From the NCBI RefSeq assembly GCF_001625305.1, contig NW_017803998.1, positions 1,302,114-1,366,113 of the forward strand: DNA of 64,000 bases. Direction: 5' to 3'. The notes below the pieces were generated by a model. It was not told the DNA's origin. It saw nothing but the letters and a program-made list of their open reading frames with translations, and made no database searches. Both the position numbers and the translations under genes were made by a program. How positions within the stretch are numbered: the stretch's first letter is position 1; the number at the start of each line of letters is the position of its first letter. Source of the DNA: Branchiostoma belcheri (lineage: Eukaryota; Chordata; Leptocardii; Amphioxiformes; Branchiostomatidae). This document shows, one piece after another, positions 56,601 through 64,000 of the stretch.

Positions 56601-59600
56601 GATTCATCTCAAGTTCCTTCTGTTGCCTAAAGAGGACACAAACCGAGACTATGTAGCTATGTAGTTTATGTGTAGATGGTGGAACACTGTAATGGCGTGA
56701 GCTACATGTATGTTTAACCAAAATTTATCTGATATGGTACTTTTGTTTGCTATACAGAATCCTGTCAATCTAGGACGAAACTTCGGCAGTCTTAAGCTTG
56801 TTTTGTAAAGCGATGCCAAAAGTAACAGACAATCTTGCATTGCTAACATTCTTTGCCAATTGAGTGCAAACATTCTTCAGTGTAGATAGTATTTGAACAT
56901 CATCCGGTGTTCTAGGACACCTGTATCCCCAGGGGGAAATTCCTACACTTAGTGCTCCTTTGTAATGTTTTCTAGGTGACTTTCCCACCATTGAAGCCTT
57001 CATCTTTCCAGTCACGTAGCTATGATTCGTACGTTGTCCCCTTGGGCGGAACCTGTAGCTACGACCAGCCGATCTGACACTGCTTCTTTTGTTCACTGAA
57101 AAATGATGGCGTTTGTGACGTGGCAGGAAGGTCAGACGGTTTAAAGGGCATTGTCTGTTGAGAAGCGTCGCGTTGGGCCAGGCTGGTTTTCTCTTAAGGG
57201 GGGATACGCCCCCTTAAATTGGTACCGCGGGGTTTGAGTCATCAGTAGGTACAGAAGCTGAGATAGTCGAATCTTAAGAATGATCATCCAAGTTATGAAC
57301 ATATGAAATCTGTCATCTTCTATTGCTTTAAGAATTCTTCGTACATATTCTATTTTTATTTGACGATATGGCGATGTCTTGCAACAATATTTTAGAGAGT
57401 TATTTTAGTTGATCGTAATTACGTCTTAAAGGATTAGAAACAGGCCTTTTATTTACTTTCACTCATAACTCCGATCTTAGAGCATAAAACCTGCGTTAAG
57501 GCCCCATTTTCTACTAAAGTGAAGAGACTGAACCTCAACGCATTTCAGGTGTGCTTAAAGATGTGTTTCTATGCAGTTCCTGTGTCTCTATTACAAAAAA
57601 AATCAGCTGAACACAGGGACGCGGTAGGTTGCATGACTTGGGATCATTATAGTATTCCTTCTGCTTGAGTTGCAGTCTTGTCTGAACAGGCGAATCGCCT
57701 GTAGCGACGGTTCTACAGTCATTATCTGTATTCATCCTGCATCACCAGACCGAGTAATGACCACGCTACAAAAGAGTTGGTACGCCTTTTGTCTGAGCTG
57801 TCTATGCGGGTCCATACTGTTAGCGTCTCCCGCTGGAGGGTTATCATGTCTAACGTCATTATACTTATCAATCAAACGACAACGCCCACTTTTGTAGAAC
57901 ATGTGGTAGATAAACACACATTTCATCTAAACAAATTGTGATTTTCTAATTATTGGGCTGGACGGTTGAGAAGACATAGAAAAATGCTGAAACTATAGAA
58001 CAAATTCGCAAAATTGATATAAAAGATCATATTGGCAATGAACAATTTATATACAACAGAACCCAATACTGGCTAGTTTATTTTGCTGTAAAATCTTGAG
58101 TCTGTTAGGGGAGTTATCGCGACAAATATTCTTTTCAACGGCTACTTTATGTATAACGACGCTACCACATTCGTCGCAGTTCGTCGTACGATTCTGATTT
58201 CAGAGCAGACTGTTACAGAACCAACAGCCGACAAGGATCTGCGTCAGCCTTTTTCAGACCAATACAGCTCAATTCTGCCATCAGTTCGTACGACAATCGT
58301 ACGACCTTTGTGACGGGGTAGTAAGAGGCGTGAAACCGGAACACGCGAAACTCGGCTGTATTTGTTTACGGAGATCGCCTGAGCTCAACAAAAAGCACCG
58401 TTCCAAACAAAATGAATCCTTCCACAAACACCAATGTAACCACACCGCCTCAGGTAACAATCCCGTGCAGCGTTTTAGAAAGGTGAAAGACGAATTTTAT
58501 TTCATACCAACTTCAAGACGTCGTTTTCTTAAGAAAACCTCTTAAGGGCCCCTTTGAGGGCAGCCTTTTGAATAAATAATGTTGTTGATGTCCCTTTTAA
58601 ACCCCCTATCTGATACACATTACATTCGTTCTGATAGTACTCCCTTCAAAGCTATTAAGCTAGTAACGAAAGTTTTCGCCTTATCAATTTTGAATGTGAT
58701 TAGAACGTTTGCTTAAAATCTGTTTTTAAAGTCACGGGATAATCTGTAATAATCACATAATGATTTGCCCTCAAATTAGAAGCAATTGACAGGCCTCAAA
58801 ACAGTTACCGAAGCCAGACCCTGCGACCTTTTGACTGTCATACGATCCTTTGGGGTCAGACGACACAATCCAAACAGGATTACGGGAGCTGTCGACTCGA
58901 ATTTCTTACCACCACAAACTGTCACATCTTCCGTATAGTCTTACGTCAACTGAATGGTTTTTCGAGAAGCGAAAACAAAGATATCTTTGTCGTCTGTATC
59001 TGGGAGAATTTGCGTGTTTCTGCTTATGACTACGGCAAGGAAACTTGAGTATATTTCTCGGAGCTAGTGTTTTTTTTTTCTTCAGAGTACCTGTCTAACC
59101 AACCGAATCGCCTTAAGTAGGTGTGAATGTGATCCTTTGACAGGTTGTGTGGCAGACCTCACTCCTTTACTATCTTAGCGTGAAAATTCCTTAGGAGTTA
59201 TCCGTACTAACACCTTACACAAAACGCAGGTAAATGTCTTGATCATTCCACTGCACAACTTACCTATTATAAAACGGTTGCCCCGTGCCTGTTTAAAAAT
59301 TCATTGGATATCAATTTATATATGGCATGTTGTTGACGGAAAATATTGAATGGTTTGTTTTGAGGGTCACCGACGGACTACCTAGACATATATAGCTGTC
59401 ACGTGTGAGAAATCAGTTTTTATGTCATCAAAATTGGCAGGTATATTCGGGTGATAAGCAGTGTTAAATGCTTAGATTTTGGTACAGGAATACAGACCGT
59501 TATGGCGAATATCGCTAGTGATATTGTAAGGTATTCTGAGGTGGAATATTTGATGAATATCACTTACTTGCCCCTCCATTGCTCCACCTCAAGAGCGTAG

Positions 59601-60131
59601 GAGTCCCTCTCGATCTCGACGCGGGCTCGCTCGAGGTTGGCCTTGAGCAGGGCCTCCCTGGCGGCGTCCAGGTCCGGCTGCCAGTCGTAGGCGTCTTCGT
59701 CGCTCTGCCCGAGCCCCGCCGCGGAGTTGATCTGGGCCTGCAGGGCGGCGTTGGCCTGCTCCAGGGCACGCACACGGGCCAGGTAGGCGCTGAGACGGTC
59801 GTTCAGCCCCCGCATGGTCGGCTTCTCCTCCGTCCACATGCCGCTGATACCGCCGCCGCCGCCACCACCGCCGGCGCTGAAGCTAACAGACGACGAGGAA
59901 AAGCTCGCCGAGGCACGACCGGCGGGGACCAAGGCCATGCTGGATCCCCCTCCCCGGCCGCCGCCGTACCCGCCACCGCCGCCGCCGCCGAAGCCACCGC
60001 CGCCAGTCGAGTAGCTGGTGCTGATCGGTTCCCCCACCGCCAGAGCGCTGGGTTTGCTGCCAGGACGAGCCCGACACATTGCCGAGCAGGATGTCGGCGC
60101 TACTCAGGACATTACCGTGACCACGACTCAT
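53629..60131 (-). CDS. IF-D: intermediate filament protein, duplicate of IF-C, with a one-base frameshift in exon 1
   Basis: Exons in coding order: 60131-59568, 56473-56317, 55699-55526, 55017-54892, 54624-54404, 53647-53629. Same start (MSRGHGNVLSSADILLGNVS), promoter and rod as IF-C. In exon 1 the frame from the ATG is lost in the head: one G too many in a run of five (CCCCC on the plus strand, 60031-60035). With four, the frame runs on through PISTSYSTGGGGFGG and the glycine-rich head into the rod, 419 residues in all. The rod ends SYNDMMKTKLALEEEISIYN with LLQGEEGR. Proposed tail: only FDEQK before TGA, behind a strong pyrimidine tract. Either a recent pseudogene, an allele, or a sequencing error; the intact rod and splice sites favour error or a very recent change. 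Confidence 0.82.
54149..54240. mobile_element. Fold-back MITE, family 3 copy
   Basis: Left arm TCTTTATACATACCTTAAAG and right arm CCTTTACGCATACTTTAAGA are inverted. Located in IF-D intron 5. A half copy sits at the matching place in IF-C (47256-47289). Confidence 0.55.
54404..54624 (-). CDS. IF-D exon 5: rod end, 221-base exon
   Basis: Starts QRSLEEQIADAERTNAFNLE; ends with the rod-termination motif and LLQGEEGR. Confidence 0.92.
54892..55017 (-). CDS. IF-D exon 4: coil 2, 126-base exon
   Basis: Starts SEAVKQEASKDVEAASVAMS and ends LEALKAM. Confidence 0.9.
55050..55185. mobile_element. MITE family 1 copy
   Basis: Begins ATCGTGCGATGGTCGTACGA; interior AGTTCTGACACAGCCTGCTT. IF-C has only the terminal part at the matching site (about 48705-48730). 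Confidence 0.45.
55526..55699 (-). CDS. IF-D exon 3: L12 and coil 2 start
   Basis: 174 bases starting EVKDLRDRIAGSGGGGVDVQ. Differs from IF-C in the VDVQMSTGS stretch. Confidence 0.9.
55700..56316. other. IF-D intron 2 with degenerate GAAT/GGAT repeats
   Basis: Degenerate GAATGAATGGAT-type microsatellite at about 55705-55990 and a TC-rich stretch at about 56095-56150. GCGAGACCACTTTTCAAAATGG is shared with the IF-C intron (about 49310). Nothing else seen. Confidence 0.6.
56317..56473 (-). CDS. IF-D exon 2: coil 1B, 157-base exon
   Basis: LEREMDLRADLEADINALKR onward; as IF-C but with DL for GI near the start. Confidence 0.9.
56474..59567. other. IF-D intron 1
   Basis: Largely colinear with IF-C intron 1 but without its LINE remnant. 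It holds a MITE family 1 copy at 58170-58306 and a half family 3 copy at about 57490-57580. No gene seen. Confidence 0.55.
58170..58306. mobile_element. MITE family 1 copy with clear inverted ends
   Basis: TTCGTCGTACGATTCTGATT at the left and CAGTTCGTACGACAATCGTA at the right. Interior AGCAGACTGTTACAGAACCA. Confidence 0.6.
59568..60131 (-). CDS. IF-D exon 1: Gly-rich head, coil 1A, early coil 1B (frameshifted)
   Basis: 564 bases; phase demands 563. The head has GGGGFGGGGGGGYGGGRGGG, then SMALVPAGRASASFSSSSVS and MWTEEKPTMRGLNDRLSAYL. The rod part differs from IF-C by only a few bases; the heads differ strongly. Confidence 0.85.
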
Positions 60132-60235
60132 GATGGCTGACGAATTCGTCGCAGAACAGACGTACGTACGATTAGTCGGGGGACAGTACCGGAATGGCGC
60201 CGGCGCACACGCCTAAAATCTCTTTATACACAATA
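60132..60235 (-). promoter_or_regulatory. IF-D core promoter and 5'UTR
   Basis: TATAAA at 60223-60228 on the minus strand, 92 bases before the ATG, in a block conserved with IF-C. Confidence 0.7.
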
Positions 60236-62474
60236 TAATACAAACCCAACCCTCTCATCCGTCACGTGACATCCGTATATCTATGTCCTTGCTATAGAGC
60301 GTCCTACATTACACAGTGTATGACTGTCTTATTAGGTATGCACACTGGCCCCGCCCATTGGCCTTGACGACAGCGTGGACACAATAGCTACTGTGCGTGG
60401 ACACGCCGATCAAGACTTCACCCATTACTTAAGGATCACCAAACAGTGTTGAATGGTACAGTCAAACTTGGTCTCAACAACCACTCAAGGGACTGAGAAA
60501 AAATGGTTGATGACTGGAGACGGTTGCTCCAGACAAGATAGCCTTAAACTATGAAAATTGGACAGGACAGTTAATGTTTTCATGTGACCTGTGACTGCAA
60601 GTGTCTGACTGTATATGGTACATGAATTGAATTAGAAATAGAGGAAATAGAAGAAATGAATCCCAACTTTGAAAACACTAAAGATTTGGTAGCCCCAGTA
60701 GTTGGTTAGGTTCTGTCATATCTAGCAAAAAATATCCTAAGTTATAGAAACTGCAAACCGTATACAAAGTTAGGGACCCACTCACGTTTTTCGTAGGATC
60801 ACCGTAGGATCGCAAACTGGAGGCGTAGTCGTGCATGTTTACTACAAAATTTAGCTATCCTATTAAGAAGAGGATGTTATAGATCGTTGATAATTGTTGG
60901 CTGTAGGTTCTGTCATAGTCTGCTTGACAATTCTACGAAATTGTATGACTGCCTAGTAGTTAAATATGACCATGCCACGAACCACCCAAGTTGACACATA
61001 CATAAACGTTTAACTTTGCACGTAGACAGATTCTAGTTGCACTGTTTGTTGTTAGTTGTAGACGACCGGTACTTTTTGTTGTGTGTCAATAAAGTATTTT
61101 GGTATTCTGGTTGTCCTAGTGTTGCTCCAATTCTGTCATGTTTGTTCTCGTTTCTTTAAGACTTAATTTACGGGTCAGAAGAGCTTCCATGACTTATTTA
61201 ACCTTTGCGTAGTGAATGTGAGGAAAGGTTGCTCGAATGTTTCATCATTGTAGACAAAAAATACAGCTTTTATGTGTAGAGAGTGATGCAGTAGATACAT
61301 TACCATTTAAACTATAATAGAACAAATGTTCATTTCAATTATATGTCGATTTTGTTTCCCCATAGTTATGTATGTTACAAACGAGTGTGCCCCCCTCCCC
61401 AGTTAACATTCCAATACGTAATGATCCACGTTTTTGACAGTCGAGGCTCCCTTTTGGTGACTATAACGTAACATATTGAACGGTACACTAAGGACATAGA
61501 CAACGACATCGAATGAAATCAATCTAATGCTAGCTGGATGAATACAATAGCTACTGTGCATAGACAAGCCGAGTTGCCTGTTTCATCATTGTGGACGAAA
61601 AATAGTGCAGCATTTATTAAGTAATGCATGGGTAGATACCATTTAGCTATATATATAGTAGAACAAGGGTTCTTTTCAAGAATATGTCGAATTTGTCTCC
61701 CTGTAGTATGTAGTATGTTGCACGTCACAAACGAGCGTGACCCCCTCCCACCTCAGTGGACATTTCAATACGCAAAATGCCTCACTTAATATAGTAGATT
61801 AGTTTAACTAGCTAGTAGTCTTACCAAACCCCTTTTCTTACACTTTATACCCAGTCTTCTATAAGTATGGTATGGCAAGGAATCGACGTGTTGATTGTAC
61901 TTGTTTCATGTTACTAGTATTAGTTGTTCTTATATTAAATAGTTCGCAATCTTTTAGAACTCTTTGTCTTACACTGTGCCTATTACAGTTGCTGTGCAAT
62001 AAAGGTTGACTTGACTATAATTGGGCGTTCTGACAGTCCAATATCCATTTTGGTGTCGAACGAAGCACCAATGGCATCCATAGTGACATTCTAATCCTTT
62101 TTTCTGTAGATGCTGGTAGACGCCACGAGGATCGGAGCCCTTCATATCTCAAACTAGGTATGAAGTTGTTCACACCTGATGAAACGAACTTTCAACAGAG
62201 AGGTAAGTTGATGATGCCTGCCTGTGATATTAGGCATAGTGTCGAATTTAGGAATGTTATGCAATATGGCGAAAACAAAGAAAGAAGACTGGGTGCTACC
62301 ATATTTAGCTTTCAACAAAAGTGCAATTCCTCGCCAGATGGGGAGGAGGTCCGGATACAAAAGATGGCGTCTGTACTCTCCAAGCAGAGGTTGATGGGGG
62401 AAGCTCGTTACCTTCTTTTTATATTTCCCGTTTTGTTCTGTTTTTGTCACTATGCCCGGGGCATATATAACATC

Positions 62475-62680
62475 CTCTGCTCGGGACCAAGAGGATCCGG
62501 GTTCGAATTCTATCCATGACACTGATCTTTTGCCCTTACGAAAGGCACTTACACGACTTTCCTCACTTTACTTAGGTGAAAATGAGTACTAGTACCTAGC
62601 TTCCCACGACGTTAAAGAACCCACAGCACTTATCGGCCCTTCCAGGTGTGAGTGGTTCAAACCTTACAGTCCGGTCTTAC
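62475..62680. repeat. tRNA-like/SINE-like repeat
   Basis: GGTTCGAATTC (62500-62510) fits a pol III B box. Further on, ACGTTAAAGAACCCA is the complement of a word in the repeat at 22690-22841. No full tRNA fold. Confidence 0.4.
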
Positions 62681-62809
62681 TGAGCTTGTACTTATATGTA
62701 CAAAACTGGTGCATATATACCCCCGTATCCGTAAATAATTTCATCAGGTTGGTAAACGAATGAATGGCAAAGTTCTTTGATCACAACCATTTATTTTTCA
62801 TGAGCCGAC

Positions 62810-62839
62810 GTTTCGATGACCGTCTGTCATCTTCATCAG
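62810..62839 (-). ncRNA. Hammerhead-ribozyme-like core motif
   Basis: The minus strand reads CTGATGA, a perfect 6-bp stem GATGAC/GTCATC with loop AGACG, then GAAAC: the conserved core of hammerhead ribozymes around stem II. Stems I and III and the cleavage site could not be made out, so it may be a decayed copy. Such motifs occur in Penelope-like elements and retrozymes (family knowledge). Confidence 0.35.
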
Positions 62840-63276
62840 GGTAATTCTGACTGGTTTACTGTGCACTGACGCTCGATGTTACTTGGTGCATAGTGCACTA
62901 AAGGTGTTACATAGTTCACATTGCCTATATACATTTAAAATGTGTCCGTTACTTCTAACCACTGCCTTAACTTGAGCCTATAAATGTCCTTTATTCTGTG
63001 TTTTTAGTATAGACTAGAGCTGCAGGCATTGATTAGGCTTTTTTTACACAAGAATTTCAAGTCTCGGACACAGACTTTCTGTAAGTCCCTCTTAGTCATC
63101 AGGGGAGGGGGGCATTCGCCTGTTATTAAATCTTCTACACTCACAGTGCATGGTGTACCTTTATCATGGCTTTAGATGATATTCAATGGAGGTATTGAGC
63201 TATAAGCACTTGAACAAACCAAAACGATACACAAAGAATGAAGCGACCAGTTATGATCCCCATATCCATAAGCTTT

Positions 63277-63282
63277 TTTATT
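63277..63282 (-). terminator. Probable polyadenylation signal of IF-E
   Basis: AATAAA on the minus strand 643 bases past the IF-E stop. Confidence 0.45.
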
Positions 63283-63720
63283 GCGACACCAAGAATAATA
63301 CTCCAAAGAGTACAACAAACAAGACTGTAACTTGGCATTAGTTGAAGCTTACCATATACCCACTACAAGTCTAGGCAAACATTCCCCACTATTCAAAGTA
63401 TCGCATTCTCTGTTTAATTGGGTTACAATCGAACTATGGTATCCTATTATTTAAACCGAGCTACCAGTATGCCTACTGTAGTATGCTCTGGTACAAAGTG
63501 TTTATTTTTGCCTAGTTTTTGCACGAGTAAAGTTTGTGACATCGTTGAAGGTTTGTTTGCATAGGCTTAAAGAACAAAACGCGCGGACCGAAAGAAAAAG
63601 AAATTACAGATAGAAATGATAAAACGTATCACTAGCACCACACCAGTGTAAGGTTATAGAGCAGCTTGCTGACTCATGATAAAGGTTGAAATTACAGCTG
63701 TAGCACTGCTGAAAGTCCCA

Positions 63721-63808
63721 TCTTTAAGCATACCTTAAAGCGTACGTAAAGCTCCAGTTTTCACTCAAGAAACATGTACTTAACGCACACTTTAAGATGT
63801 GCTTAAAG
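63721..63808. mobile_element. Fold-back MITE, family 3, best copy
   Basis: TCTTTAAGCATACCTTAAAG at the left and CTTTAAGATGTGCTTAAAGA at the right form an inverted pair of about 30 bp. It lies in the presumed IF-E 3'UTR. Confidence 0.65.
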
Positions 63809-63924
63809 ACAGAATTCCGTGCAGTGTAGCCTCACTACGACTGTGGCACATTCCACAGTGAGAGCGCGCGTTGGTGGGAAGACAGTAGAGCGCCAACCCC
63901 CCTTCGGTACATGTTCATGGCATC

Positions 63925-64000
63925 CTAGAACATCCTTTGTCCTTTGGAGAAGACCGCGCCTCCTCCTTTACTGTATCCTCCGCCGCCGCCGCTGCCCCAG
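63925..64000 (-). CDS. IF-E: C-terminal Gly-rich tail of another intermediate filament gene (5' part outside window)
   Basis: The minus strand reads WGSGGGGGYSKGGGAVFSKG and QRMF before TAG (63925-63927). The Gly/Ser/Tyr-rich tail, same strand and same spacing to the next gene suggest a fifth member of the cluster. The only visible evidence is this tail, so the family call rests on context. Confidence 0.55.
   Translation of the reverse strand, partial: WGSGGGGGYSKGGGAVFSKGQRMF

Larger units (their letters stand above)
60236..63276. other. IF-E to IF-D spacer
   Basis: No gene seen. Contains a weak MITE family 1 copy (about 60790-60950), two stretches ending in CAATAAAG plus short repeats that look like LINE 3' ends (about 61000-61105 and 61880-62018), the SINE-like repeat and the ribozyme-like motif listed below. 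Confidence 0.5.

Noticed and set aside
59579-60133. Long plus-strand frame opposite IF-D exon 1 (likewise 52106-52612 opposite IF-C and 44905-45534 opposite IF-B)
   Set aside because: Mirror frames of GC-rich rod and glycine-rich head coding sequence; low-complexity Val/Gly/Leu or Pro-rich translations with no independent support.
62154-62522. Frames of about 120 codons on both strands
   Set aside because: They end in the SINE-like repeat and overlap each other; no motifs.

Overview
The window looks like genomic DNA of a cephalochordate (amphioxus, Branchiostoma type). It is AT-rich, full of introns and dispersed repeats, and all recognisable host genes lie on the minus strand as a tandem cluster of cytoplasmic intermediate filament (IF) genes. 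The IF rods have the short chordate coil 1B (about 100 residues, without the 42 extra residues of lamins and protostome IF proteins). Several exon sizes (61, 96, 126, 157, 221 bases) are those of vertebrate type I/II/III IF genes. The species call is inference. I call the genes IF-A to IF-E, from left to right.

Layout, in transcription order from right to left. IF-E: only the C-terminal tail and stop codon (63925-64000). IF-D: six exons (60131 to 53629), with one surplus base in exon 1. IF-C: six exons (52603 to 46882), intact, 436 residues; IF-C and IF-D are segmental duplicates that share promoter, introns and 3' region. IF-B: seven exons (45510 to 39323), 407 residues, almost no tail. IF-A: at least 21 exons (31629 to 263), running off the left edge. 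Exons were placed by reading GT-AG boundaries and checking that codon phase is kept through every junction.

IF-A is the most unusual object. It has a complete IF rod with the type II/III exon pattern. Instead of a short tail it then has more than 365 further residues: a Ser-rich segment, a run of tiny Gly/Ala exons of symmetric phase, a second long coiled coil built from seven exons (in which the motif that normally ends an IF rod recurs twice), and then another Gly/Ala exon at the window edge. The mini-exons sit in tandemly duplicated exon-plus-intron units.

IF-A resembles type II/III genes, and IF-B, C and D resemble type I/III genes. If they behave like vertebrate keratins they would supply partners for heteropolymers in epithelial cells; that is inference.

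The long introns and spacers hold three 5'-truncated LINE remnants, at least four families of short inverted-repeat (MITE-like) elements, tRNA-like/SINE-like pieces, and many mini- and microsatellites, several of which start exactly at splice acceptors. A possible nested single-exon gene for an acidic protein lies inside an IF-A intron (2905-3333). A hammerhead-ribozyme-like core lies at 62810-62839. No viral genes, toxin genes, CRISPR arrays or complete RNA genes were seen.
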